The notes: generated by a model not told the origin, from the letters alone. Shown: positions 1 through 6,426, counted from the stretch's first letter. The stretch is 7,883 nucleotides of DNA from Cytophagales bacterium (GCA_003541895.1 DPLR01000662.1:1-7883), one strand, 5' to 3'. Translations and numbers: made by a program.

Positions 1-17
1 ACTAACTTTCAAACCCA

Positions 18-488
18 ATGAAAAAATATTTCTTAAAATTATTCCAGTACAACGCTTGGGCCAATCAGCGAGTGATGCTGGCCTTGAGTAAGCAAAATGT
101 AACTGACGAAAAAATAGTTTCATTGATGGGTCACGTGGCTGCAGCCGAAATGCTGTGGCTTCACCGCATCAAGGGACTGCCCAAACCCGATGTTAAGCTT
201 TGGGGCAATTACGCTTTGGGCGAACTTCGAGAGATGTTTGAAAAAATCGATGATCAGTGGATTAAATTTATTGAGTCAACCGAACAATTCGACCGTGAGT
301 TGAGTTATACCAACTACACTGGCGATCCTTTCGTAAATAATGTGGAGACAATAATTATTCATACAGCTAATCATGCTAGCTACCACCGAGCGCAGGTAGC
401 ATTGTTAATTAGGCAAAAAGGCTTTGACCCTGTGAATACGGATTTCATTACGTATGATCGAATTGTACGTGGGCAATTGACGGAGTAA
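18..488 (+). CDS. DinB/YfiT-like putative metal-dependent protein
   Basis: This is a 156-residue cytoplasmic protein of the DinB/YfiT-like four-helix-bundle superfamily. The N-terminal YNAWANQR (residues 11-18) is the typical opening of helix 1. The expected metal-binding triad is visible as H39 in 'MGHVAAAE' and H119 plus H123 in 'HTANHASYHRAQV', the H-x3-H signature of the family. Length matches the usual 150-170 residues and no signal peptide is seen. Family members bind a divalent metal, and some are thiol transferases or maleylpyruvate isomerase-like; the substrate here cannot be read from sequence. The ATG at 18 sits directly before the conserved N-terminus. The gene lies 27 bases upstream of the dienelactone hydrolase-family gene on the same strand, so co-transcription up to the terminator at 1378-1405 is likely. 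Family call is firm; function is unknown. Confidence 0.9.
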   Translation: MKKYFLKLFQYNAWANQRVMLALSKQNVTDEKIVSLMGHVAAAEMLWLHRIKGLPKPDVKLWGNYALGELREMFEKIDDQWIKFIESTEQFDRELSYTNYTGDPFVNNVETIIIHTANHASYHRAQVALLIRQKGFDPVNTDFITYDRIVRGQLTE

Positions 489-515
489 TCAATCAACAAA
501 AAATAAATCAATTCT

Positions 516-1358
516 ATGAAAAAAATAATTTCCTTAGTCGCGATTGCTTTCATCGGACTGAAAGCATTTGCCCAATCAGATCCTACCATTTGTCATACTC
601 CGGCCACGGAAAAATTTGCCTTGTTTGCATCCAATAAAAAATTTAATCGTATGCACCCAACACCAGTAGAATACACACACATCAGTGAAGCCGGTGGTAA
701 AATGATTAAAATTAAAACCGATGGAGCTGAAGCGAATGCGTACTTAATCGAGGCAAAGAAAAAAACGAATAACTGGATTTTTGTTTTTCAGGAGTGGTGG
801 GGACTAAATGATCACATCAAGCGCGAAGCTGAAAATCTTTATAAGGATCTCGGCAATGTAAATGTGTTGGCACTCGATATGTATGATGGCAAAGTAGCTA
901 CCACACGCGAAGATGCAGGTAAGTACATGCAAGAGTTTAAACAAGATCGCGGAAACGCAATCGTGAAAGGAGCGTTGGCTTATGTTGGTGCCAGTGCAAA
1001 AGTGGGGACCGTAGGTTGGTGCTTCGGTGGAGGTCAATCAATGCAGGCTGCTTTGACGGCTGGTGGCCAAGCCGCGGCATGCGTAATTTATTATGGAATG
1101 CCTGAAGATAATTTGGATCGATTGAAAGGTTTGAACTGCGATGTGCTAGATATTTGGCCTACTCAAGATCAATGGATCAACAAAGATGTGACCGAAAAAT
1201 TCAAGGCAAACATGGCCTCAGTCGGAAAAAATTTGACCGTTAAACCGTACGATGCTGACCATGCGTTTGCAAATCCTAGCAACCCGAAACACAACAAAGA
1301 GTTTACGGCCGATGCTTACAAAAACACAATCGCGTTTTTCAAGGCGAGGTTGAAATAA
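516..1358 (+). CDS. Exported dienelactone hydrolase-family protein
   Basis: This is a 280-residue alpha/beta hydrolase of the dienelactone hydrolase (DLH) family. Residues 1-20 form a signal peptide ending '-AFAQ', so the protein should be periplasmic or otherwise exported, unlike the cytoplasmic classical enzyme. The DLH nucleophile elbow is seen as GWCFGG with Cys169 as nucleophile. Asp218 ('TQDQW') and His249 ('DADHAF') complete the expected Cys-Asp-His triad. Glu93 in 'FQEWWGLN' matches the conserved Glu near the oxyanion region that activates the Cys in DLH. Classical DLH opens dienelactone to maleylacetate in chlorocatechol breakdown, but no such pathway genes are nearby, so a general ester or lactone hydrolase role is inferred and the substrate is unknown. 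It follows the DinB-like gene by 27 bases and ends 23 bases before a strong terminator hairpin stem. Confidence 0.9.
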   Translation: MKKIISLVAIAFIGLKAFAQSDPTICHTPATEKFALFASNKKFNRMHPTPVEYTHISEAGGKMIKIKTDGAEANAYLIEAKKKTNNWIFVFQEWWGLNDHIKREAENLYKDLGNVNVLALDMYDGKVATTREDAGKYMQEFKQDRGNAIVKGALAYVGASAKVGTVGWCFGGGQSMQAALTAGGQAAACVIYYGMPEDNLDRLKGLNCDVLDIWPTQDQWINKDVTEKFKANMASVGKNLTVKPYDADHAFANPSNPKHNKEFTADAYKNTIAFFKARLK

Positions 1359-1377
1359 AAGCCATCTAAATTATTTT

Positions 1378-1407
1378 AAGAGAGCGCAGTCAACTGCGCT
1401 CTTTTTA
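1378..1407 (+). terminator. Intrinsic terminator after the DLH-family gene
   Basis: A 9-bp perfect stem (AGAGCGCAG at 1381-1389 with CTGCGCTCT at 1394-1402) encloses a TCAA loop and is followed directly by a T-run. The stem can extend three more pairs outwards (one G-U, two A-T), typical of a strong rho-independent terminator. It lies just after the stop at 1358 and separates the DinB/DLH pair from the sialate esterase gene. Confidence 0.9.
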
Positions 1408-1476
1408 TTCCCACTCTTCAAGTTCTTCTTTCTTTCGTCCGTTCTATTCAATAATTTTCATGCAATCTTTTTTTGA

Positions 1477-3432
1477 ATGAAAGCTATTAATTTTCTTCTT
1501 CTGTTGTTTGCTCTACAATGCAACATCTGTTTTGCTCAAGTGCGATTGCCAAAACTGCTTGCCAGCAATATGGTTCTTCAGCGCGAGAAGCCAATCAATA
1601 TTTGGGGATGGGCAAGTGTTGGCGAGAAAGTGACGGTAACTTTTCATCAACAAACCAAAAGCATCAAGGCTGATAAGTCGGGCAAGTGGATGATTTCTCT
1701 GGCATCTGAAAATGCAGGTGGCCCCTACACCATGATCATCAAAGGAAAAAACACAATCACCCTCGATAATATTTTGGTAGGTGAAGTTTGGGTTTGCTCG
1801 GGGCAATCAAACATGGAGTGGCACGTGCGCGAGGCAAAAGATGCTGCCAATGAAATTCAGAATGCAAACTATCCCCACATTCGTCAATTTGAAGTGAGAA
1901 AATCTATTTCTCTTAAGCCTCAAGAAGATGTGAAGGATGGTGATTGGAAAATTTGTTCGCCACAAACAGCTGGGGGTTTCACAGCGGTTGGATATTTCTT
2001 TGCCAGAGAAGTTTATGAGAAAACAAAAATTCCGATTGGTATTATCAACACTTCGTGGGGTGCAACGCAGTCTGAAACTTGGACAAGCCGGGAGGCTTTT
2101 GAAAATAGCGATGAGTTCAAAGCTATGATTTCCCAACTTCCGAATATTGATCTCGAACAAGCCGCAAGGCAAAGCAAAGAAAAACTCTCGCAAAGGCTGG
2201 AAGGCATTGGCCTTAGAGTTCCTGACCCAAAAGAAGTTTCCCATTGGATGGAACCAGACTTCAATGACGTTGCGTGGCCGAGTATGAAAATCCCGCAGGG
2301 CTGGGAAAAAGTAATTGGTGAAGTTGATGGGGTGATCTGGTTCAGAAAGGAATTTCAAATTTCAAAAGACGATGCCTCAAAAGCAGCAACACTTGAATTA
2401 AGTACAATCGATGATAATGATGAGACGTTTGTGAACGGAGTAAAAATTGGAGCGACCAACGCATGGAATGTAAAGCGCGCTTACCTAATTCCTCCTTCCA
2501 TTTTAAAAGAAGGAAAGAATAGTGTAGCCGTTCGCATAGTTGATACGGGAGGAGGAGGAGGAATTTATGGGGAAGAAAAAGACATTCGAGTTATTACTCA
2601 GTCGCAACAAGTAATTTCCTTAGTAGGTGACTGGCATTTTATGGTGGAGTCATTGCAAGATGGCACAATTAGCCCAAACAGTTATCCAACACTACTTTTC
2701 AATGCCATGTTGAATCCACTTTTGAATTATGGAATTCGCGGAGCATTGTGGTATCAGGGAGAGGCAAATGCAGTGCGCGCATTTCAGTATCGCAAGGCTT
2801 TTCCGCTGATGATCCAGGATTGGCGAAATCATTTCAAGCAAGGAGAGTTCCCTTTTTATTTTGTTCAGCTGTCAAGCTACAATGAAAATAATGGCAACAG
2901 TCAAAAAGGAAGCACGTGGGCAGAACTGCGCGAAGCTCAAACGATGACCTTGTCGCTTGCTAACACCGGCATGGCAGTTACTACTGACATAGGCGAAGCA
3001 AACGATATTCACCCGCGCAACAAACAGGATGTTGGCAAACGGTTGGCCGCCATGGCTCTCAATCGAATTTATAAAATTAATCAAGTGGATGGTGGACCAA
3101 CATTTCAATCAATGAAAGTAGAAGGCAATAAAGTTCGAATCTCTTTTACTCAAACAGGAACTGGTTTGTTAGTGAAAGACAAGTATGGTTATCTAAAAGG
3201 ATTTGAAGTAGCAGGCAGCGATCAAAAATTTTATTTCGCGAAAGCGTGGACAGAAGGCAACGATGTTATTGTATCGTGCGATGCTGTTACCCAACCCGTT
3301 GCTGTTCGGTTTGCTTGGGCAGATAACCCTGAAGATGCAAACTTGTTTAACAACGAAGGATTTCCTGCAGTGCCGTTCCGCACTGACACTTGGAAAGGAA
3401 TTACTGACGAGAAAAAATTCTCATTTGATTAA
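1477..3432 (+). CDS. Exported sialate O-acetylesterase-type SGNH hydrolase
   Basis: This is a 651-residue exported carbohydrate esterase of the sialate O-acetylesterase (SASA, SGNH hydrolase) family. A signal peptide covers about residues 1-21 and ends 'CFAQ'; no good lipobox is present, so cleavage by signal peptidase I is expected. The family opening 'ASNMVLQREKPINIWGWA' leads into a small beta domain. Block I is GQSNM with nucleophile Ser111. The conserved WYQGEANA lies at 425-432, and the catalytic Asp-x-x/His block is 'NDIHPRNK' with Asp510 and His512. A beta-sandwich (galactose-binding-like) region at about 270-375 is inserted between the catalytic blocks, including a glycine run at 358-362, as is usual in long Bacteroidota members. 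The family removes O-acetyl groups from sialic acids, but many environmental members act on acetylated plant or algal glycans. No sialidase, SusC/D or transporter is seen here, so the substrate is open. The gene appears monocistronic. Confidence 0.93.
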   Translation: MKAINFLLLLFALQCNICFAQVRLPKLLASNMVLQREKPINIWGWASVGEKVTVTFHQQTKSIKADKSGKWMISLASENAGGPYTMIIKGKNTITLDNILVGEVWVCSGQSNMEWHVREAKDAANEIQNANYPHIRQFEVRKSISLKPQEDVKDGDWKICSPQTAGGFTAVGYFFAREVYEKTKIPIGIINTSWGATQSETWTSREAFENSDEFKAMISQLPNIDLEQAARQSKEKLSQRLEGIGLRVPDPKEVSHWMEPDFNDVAWPSMKIPQGWEKVIGEVDGVIWFRKEFQISKDDASKAATLELSTIDDNDETFVNGVKIGATNAWNVKRAYLIPPSILKEGKNSVAVRIVDTGGGGGIYGEEKDIRVITQSQQVISLVGDWHFMVESLQDGTISPNSYPTLLFNAMLNPLLNYGIRGALWYQGEANAVRAFQYRKAFPLMIQDWRNHFKQGEFPFYFVQLSSYNENNGNSQKGSTWAELREAQTMTLSLANTGMAVTTDIGEANDIHPRNKQDVGKRLAAMALNRIYKINQVDGGPTFQSMKVEGNKVRISFTQTGTGLLVKDKYGYLKGFEVAGSDQKFYFAKAWTEGNDVIVSCDAVTQPVAVRFAWADNPEDANLFNNEGFPAVPFRTDTWKGITDEKKFSFD

Positions 3433-3453
3433 AAATCAGATGGTGATTTCGAT
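3433..3453. repeat. Left copy of a 21-base direct repeat
   Basis: These 21 bases are identical to 4465-4485. The last 18 (3436-3453) read on the minus strand as codons for I-E-I-T-I plus a TGA stop, exactly as at the end of the intact VOC gene; the other three are A bases beyond the stop. The copy begins directly after the sialate esterase stop codon. The two copies are 1032 bases apart and enclose the unrecognised exported-protein gene. Confidence 0.9.
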
Positions 3454-3519
3454 TGGTTTACCCTCAAGATCATTGACATACTACTTTGCTGGTTGGTATT
3501 GACCTGATAACCTGTGATT
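3436..3519 (-). pseudogene. Decayed C-terminal remnant of a second VOC-family gene
   Basis: Read on the minus strand and ending at the TGA at 3438-3436, the last codons give YVNDLEGKPIEITI. This closely matches the C-terminal strand of VOC (glyoxalase/bleomycin resistance) proteins, typically of the form 'D-P-E-G-N-x-I-E-I', including the C-terminal metal-ligand Glu. An in-frame TAG at 3483-3481 interrupts the frame just upstream. The preceding codons (to about 3519) still read open but are not recognisable, and no N-terminal half is visible because the exported-protein gene begins at 3554. The final 18 bases are identical to the end of the live VOC gene at 4468. The reading is short, so it remains an inference; chance similarity is possible but the combination of motif, stop position and shared bases favours a remnant. 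Confidence 0.45.
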
Positions 3520-3550
3520 TTGTTTTCGGTAGAGATTCTTAATAATATTG
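3519..3550 (+). promoter_or_regulatory. Candidate Bacteroidota-type promoter of the exported-protein gene
   Basis: TTTG at 3519-3522, a 20-base spacer and TAATATTG at 3543-3550 fit the known Bacteroidota consensus (TTTG, 19-21 bases, TAnnTTTG) with one mismatch. The -7 box ends only three bases before the ATG at 3554, which would give an almost leaderless transcript. That geometry is the main reason for doubt. Confidence 0.35.
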
Positions 3551-3553
3551 GCT

Positions 3554-4420
3554 ATGCGCATTTCAGTTATTGTCATCCTTAATTTATGGACATATACTGT
3601 CAATGCGCAAAACATTACCGGTGAAATTGAACTTGGAGGATTTATGCTAGGTCAATATAGAACTGCCGTGCATAATGAACTCGGAAGACCGATTAAGAAA
3701 ATAAAGACTGACGATGGATGGATTTATGAGTTTCACAATTTTAAAAAGGACACATCTGTTTATGGACTTTTCAAATATCCCAGCTGGGATACATTAAGGC
3801 TGTTTGCGATTCAAATTAATGGACACCGCTATGAGGAAATGCATCCTTTCAAAGGTCTCAAACTTGGCAACACGAAGGAAGAAGTAAAAAGTATTTTTGG
3901 GGATTTTGAGAGTAAACAAATTATTGAAAACCCAACAGTAACTGTGCAGTATTACAAGCATAAAAATTACAGTCTCGAGATCGATCAGAACAATAAGCTT
4001 TATGGTATTCAAATTTTTGGTTCAATCTTAGGAAATAAAACTAGAGATGTTTCGCCATCGTTTGAAAGCTTTAAGCAAACTTTAAACTCAAAGAACACAG
4101 ACAGTCTTTTGCAGTACCTAATGCCTGATATTGAAATATATGTTAACAATAAAGTGATTGGTTTTTGGGGCTCTGCAAGAAAAGAATTTCAAAGGAGAGA
4201 CAGCGAGTTAGTCAAATATTTGCTTGGCACTGAGTTAAGTGTTCTGACTGTCTTGACAAATGAAAAAACAAAAGCAACAGCCGAACTAAGATTTATGCCT
4301 GAAAACAAAATATCGGCAACCGCAACAGTATTCAAATTTTATGAGAGCAAAGTTCTTCAAGAGATCGTGTTCATTCCATTTGCAGGGAAGTGGCGAGTAT
4401 ATGAGATAAAATTTCGTTAG
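3554..4420 (+). CDS. Unrecognised exported protein with duplicated SmpA/BLIP-like repeats and NTF2-like tail
   Basis: I do not recognise this 288-residue protein as a named family. A signal peptide covers residues 1-19 and ends 'VNAQ', so it is probably periplasmic. Two similar units follow. Unit 1 (about 29-90) starts 'GFMLGQYRTAVHNELGRP' and ends 'LFAIQING'. Unit 2 (about 101-156) starts 'GLKLGNTKEEVKSIFGDF' and ends 'LYGIQIFG'. The G-x-x-L-G-x(5)-V-x(3)-G pattern recalls SmpA/OmlA and BLIP-type folds. Residues about 168-288 ('SFESFKQTLNSKNTDSLLQYLMPDIEIYVN' region) resemble an NTF2/SnoaL-like cone fold; the fold calls are inference. The ATG at 3554 is preferred over the in-frame TTG at 3548 because it starts the signal peptide directly. 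Sampled rows are 32-35% G+C against 43-50% in neighbouring genes, and the gene is enclosed by a 21-base direct repeat, which together suggest foreign or recently moved DNA. Confidence 0.8.
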   Translation: MRISVIVILNLWTYTVNAQNITGEIELGGFMLGQYRTAVHNELGRPIKKIKTDDGWIYEFHNFKKDTSVYGLFKYPSWDTLRLFAIQINGHRYEEMHPFKGLKLGNTKEEVKSIFGDFESKQIIENPTVTVQYYKHKNYSLEIDQNNKLYGIQIFGSILGNKTRDVSPSFESFKQTLNSKNTDSLLQYLMPDIEIYVNNKVIGFWGSARKEFQRRDSELVKYLLGTELSVLTVLTNEKTKATAELRFMPENKISATATVFKFYESKVLQEIVFIPFAGKWRVYEIKFR

Positions 4421-4436
4421 AAGCGTTGGTGTTCGA

Positions 4437-4454
4437 TTGATTTGTACAAGTCAA
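4437..4454. repeat. 18-base inverted repeat between converging genes
   Basis: The 18 bases TTGATTTGTACAAGTCAA are self-complementary except for one central-flank pair that would be a G-U wobble in RNA. They lie between the stop codons of two converging genes (4420 and 4468). No T-run follows on either strand, so a classical terminator is not supported. A weak hairpin or a protein-binding site is possible. Confidence 0.45.
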
Positions 4455-4464
4455 AGCAGGAGAT

Positions 4465-4485
4465 AAATCAGATGGTGATTTCGAT
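4465..4485. repeat. Right copy of the 21-base direct repeat, at the VOC gene 3' end
   Basis: This stretch is identical to 3433-3453. It contains the last five codons and TGA stop of the intact VOC gene plus three bases beyond it. The sequences diverge on both sides, so the exact match is confined to the gene end. Confidence 0.9.
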
Positions 4486-4857
4486 GCGATTGTTTTCTGG
4501 GTCGAGCACAACACTTTCATAGTAACCGTCTCCAGTGGTTCGCGGGCCATCTAAAATCAGGAAACTATCCTGGCGAAGTTGTAGTGTTAAAGAATCGACT
4601 TTTTCTTGGCTGCCAACGGAAATTGCAAAATGGATCAACCCAATATTTTGTTGAGTCAGATCATTTGCATTCTCAGGGATTCCTGGCTTGTGCATCAACT
4701 CTAACCGCGCACCATCGGTGAATTTCAAAAAATACGATTCAAAATTGGTTTTTGGATTAGTGTATTTATCGCCCGCTTTGGCGTGAAAATATTTTTCGTA
4801 GAATAATTTTTGCCGCTCCAGATCTTTTACCCAAATGGCGATGTGTTCTATTTTCAT
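4468..4857 (-). CDS. VOC-family (glyoxalase/bleomycin resistance fold) protein
   Basis: This is a 129-residue single-unit VOC-superfamily protein, a typical length for two beta-alpha-beta-beta-beta modules. The opening 'MKIEHIAIWVKDLERQKLFYEKYF' is characteristic. The four expected metal positions are visible as His5, Glu53 ('RLELM'), His76 ('IHFAIS') and Glu126 ('NNRIEITI'), and the C-terminal 'VVLDPENNRIEI' is classic for the family. This supports a divalent-metal enzyme such as a lactoylglutathione lyase-like isomerase or a related lyase, but VOC substrates range widely and cannot be assigned here. It is the last gene of the run lysA, CDGSH protein, VOC, starting 52 bases after the CDGSH stop, with a 14-base palindrome in that gap. 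Its last 18 bases recur near 3436. The upstream neighbour in the converging direction is the A+T-rich exported-protein gene. Confidence 0.92.
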   Translation of the reverse strand: MKIEHIAIWVKDLERQKLFYEKYFHAKAGDKYTNPKTNFESYFLKFTDGARLELMHKPGIPENANDLTQQNIGLIHFAISVGSQEKVDSLTLQLRQDSFLILDGPRTTGDGYYESVVLDPENNRIEITI

Positions 4858-4870
4858 TTGAGAATTTAAT

Positions 4871-4884
4871 TTCCTGATCAGGAA
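4871..4884. promoter_or_regulatory. Perfect 14-base palindrome upstream of the VOC gene
   Basis: TTCCTGATCAGGAA is a perfect palindrome without a spacer. It lies between the CDGSH stop (4910) and the VOC start (4857), 14-27 bases ahead of the VOC ATG. Lacking a loop, it is more like a dimeric regulator site than a hairpin terminator. Function is inferred from position only. Confidence 0.4.
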
Positions 4885-4909
4885 GTGTAGTTCACGTATG
4901 AATCTGCCT

Positions 4910-5161
4910 TCAGTTCTTTTTTAATTTGTTGTGTGTGCCATCGCAATAGGGTGGCATTTTGGTTTGCTTGCACATGCACAACCATACTTTTCTGGTTTGT
5001 GATACTGTGAAATCCTTTGGCTCGATGCCGGTACCCTTGTGTGATACCTGATCGCAAAAGGGTTGCGTTTTTGAACGGCCGCATTGGCACCACGAATATT
5101 TTTTTCCTGGCTGAAGCTCGTATTCCACCGGGCCATTCAGGCTGCTGGTTATTTCACTCAT
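4910..5161 (-). CDS. Two-motif CDGSH iron-sulfur domain protein
   Basis: This is an 83-residue cytoplasmic protein with two CDGSH-type [2Fe-2S] cluster sites, each normally held by three Cys and one His. The second site is canonical: Cys62, Cys64, Cys73 and His77 in 'CMCKQTKMPPYCDGTH'. The first has Cys25, Cys27 and Cys36 with the usual C-x-C-x8-C spacing, but reads CDQVSH, so the ligand His41 is five rather than four residues after the last Cys. The following 'KGTG' is the normal family sequence, which places the one-residue insertion inside the ligand loop. Bacterial members are small redox or cluster-transfer proteins of largely unknown role. The gene starts 32 bases after the lysA stop on the same strand, and the VOC gene follows after 52 bases, suggesting a shared transcript. 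Family call is firm; whether site 1 still binds a cluster is not known. Confidence 0.9.
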   Translation of the reverse strand: MSEITSSLNGPVEYELQPGKKYSWCQCGRSKTQPFCDQVSHKGTGIEPKDFTVSQTRKVWLCMCKQTKMPPYCDGTHNKLKKN

Positions 5162-5193
5162 GGCAAAATCAGGTTAGAGTAGATGAATTTATT

Positions 5194-6426
5194 TTAAATG
5201 TCGGCCACCACTTGATTACGCAATAAATCATCTAATGTATCGCGCTTGCGAATGAGTTGCGCTTTGCCATTCCAAATCAAGACTTCGGCTGGACGAAAGC
5301 GCGAGTTGTACGTGGAGGCCATCGAGTACCCATAGGCCCCGGCATTTTTGATGGCAAGCAAATCGCCTTCGCGCACTTCATTTAATTTCCGATCGGCACC
5401 GAGTGTATCGGTCTCGCAAATATTCCCTACTACCGTATAAATTTTTTGGTCGCCCGTTGGGTTTGAAACGTTTACTATTTCGTGGTAAGCATCGTACATC
5501 ATTGGGCGAATAAGATGATTCAGTCCGCTGTCAACGCCCGCAAATGTTACCGATGGAGTGGTCTTTACCACGTTAACATTTACTAAAAGATATCCGGCCT
5601 CGCTTACTAAATATTTTCCGGGCTCGATCCACAACTCAAGCTGTTTACCGTAGCTATGATAAAATTCTTTAAAGCGTTTGCCGAGCTTTAATCCAAGATC
5701 GTAAATGTTGGTGATGTGATCGCCTTCTTTGTACGCAACCTTGAACCCACTGCCAAAGTCGATGAACTTCAACGCAGGGAAATCAACGGCAAGGCCGAAA
5801 AGAATTTCAGCCATCTTCAAGAACACTTCGGTCTCGGTAATTTCTGAGCCCGTGTGAATGTGCAGTCCGTTGATTGCAATTTTGTATTGCTCAACTAACC
5901 GCATCACATCAGGCAACTGATAAACTGAGATGCCGAATTTTGAATTGCCATGACCCGTAGAGATTTTATAGTTGCCACCCGCCATAATATGCGGGTTCAA
6001 CCGGATGCCGCAGGGATAACTGCTTCCGTATTTTTTGCCAAACTTTTCAAGTACCGATAGGTTGTCGAGATTGATCGTTAGACCGAGTTCAACACCTGCA
6101 ACAATTTCACTGAAGTCAACGCAATTGGGTGTGAATTGAATTTCGTTGCTTTCAAAACCTGCACCAATAGCGAGCTGCGCTTCTTGAATAGAAACAGCAT
6201 CGATGCCAGCTCCATGTTCCTTCAGCAATTTCAAAATAGAAATGTTGCTGAGCGCCTTCATGGCGTACTTTACTTTGAGTGGATTTTCAGAGAAAGCATT
6301 TTTCAAATTCTGAAGTTGGCTCACTATTTTTTCTCCATCATATACATAAAGAGGAGTGCCAAATTCCTTGGCAATCGCAGTTACGTCAATTCCTTGCAGT
6401 TGATAAGTTCCGTTCAAAAATTCCAT
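5194..6426 (-). CDS. lysA: Diaminopimelate decarboxylase
   Basis: This 410-residue PLP enzyme of the alanine racemase-like fold III group converts meso-diaminopimelate to L-lysine and CO2, the last step of lysine synthesis, in the cytoplasm. The PLP-binding lysine is Lys57 in 'VKYAMKALSN'. Further family motifs are 'HIHTGS' (189-194), the phosphate-binding glycine loop 'DFGSGFKV' (223-230), 'EPGKYLV' (268-274), 'GNICETD' (334-340) with the active-site Cys337 contributed across the dimer, and 'NAGAYGYSMASTYNSR' (361-376) with the PLP-proximal Tyr. The GSGFKV loop replaces the more common GGG form, a variant I associate with Bacteroidota enzymes. Length fits a stand-alone LysA. The ATG at 6426 begins a normal N-terminus. 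It leads the probable lysA, CDGSH, VOC transcription unit and diverges from the alpha/beta hydrolase gene. No riboswitch-like leader is recognised in the 90-base gap. Confidence 0.95.
   Translation of the reverse strand: MEFLNGTYQLQGIDVTAIAKEFGTPLYVYDGEKIVSQLQNLKNAFSENPLKVKYAMKALSNISILKLLKEHGAGIDAVSIQEAQLAIGAGFESNEIQFTPNCVDFSEIVAGVELGLTINLDNLSVLEKFGKKYGSSYPCGIRLNPHIMAGGNYKISTGHGNSKFGISVYQLPDVMRLVEQYKIAINGLHIHTGSEITETEVFLKMAEILFGLAVDFPALKFIDFGSGFKVAYKEGDHITNIYDLGLKLGKRFKEFYHSYGKQLELWIEPGKYLVSEAGYLLVNVNVVKTTPSVTFAGVDSGLNHLIRPMMYDAYHEIVNVSNPTGDQKIYTVVGNICETDTLGADRKLNEVREGDLLAIKNAGAYGYSMASTYNSRFRPAEVLIWNGKAQLIRKRDTLDDLLRNQVVADI

Noticed and set aside
1807..2358. 183-codon open frame on the minus strand inside the sialate esterase gene
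   Set aside because: It is wholly antisense to a well-supported gene with intact catalytic motifs, has no recognisable domain and reads as a low-complexity shadow translation.
2552..2565. GGA-rich tract as a repeat or Shine-Dalgarno-like element
   Set aside because: It encodes the glycine run in the esterase beta-sandwich domain and is explained by coding.
3263..3502. Plus-strand open frame bridging the end of the sialate esterase gene
   Set aside because: It overlaps the esterase C-terminus in another frame with no start context or domain; a minus-strand VOC remnant explains the last part better.
3548..3553. TTG as the start of the exported-protein gene (and TTG at 6508 for the hydrolase)
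   Set aside because: In both cases an in-frame ATG follows within nine bases and gives a cleaner N-terminus, and no ribosome binding site favours the TTG.
3433..4485. Complete mobile element or integrative cassette with attachment sites
   Set aside because: The repeats resemble attachment sites but no integrase, transposase or terminal inverted repeats are present, and the left repeat lies in VOC-like coding sequence, so only a bounded A+T-rich segment is claimed.
4878..5226. Several overlapping open frames on both strands around the CDGSH gene
   Set aside because: Only the frame at 5161-4910 carries recognisable motifs (two CDGSH sites); the others are off-frame readings with no family features.
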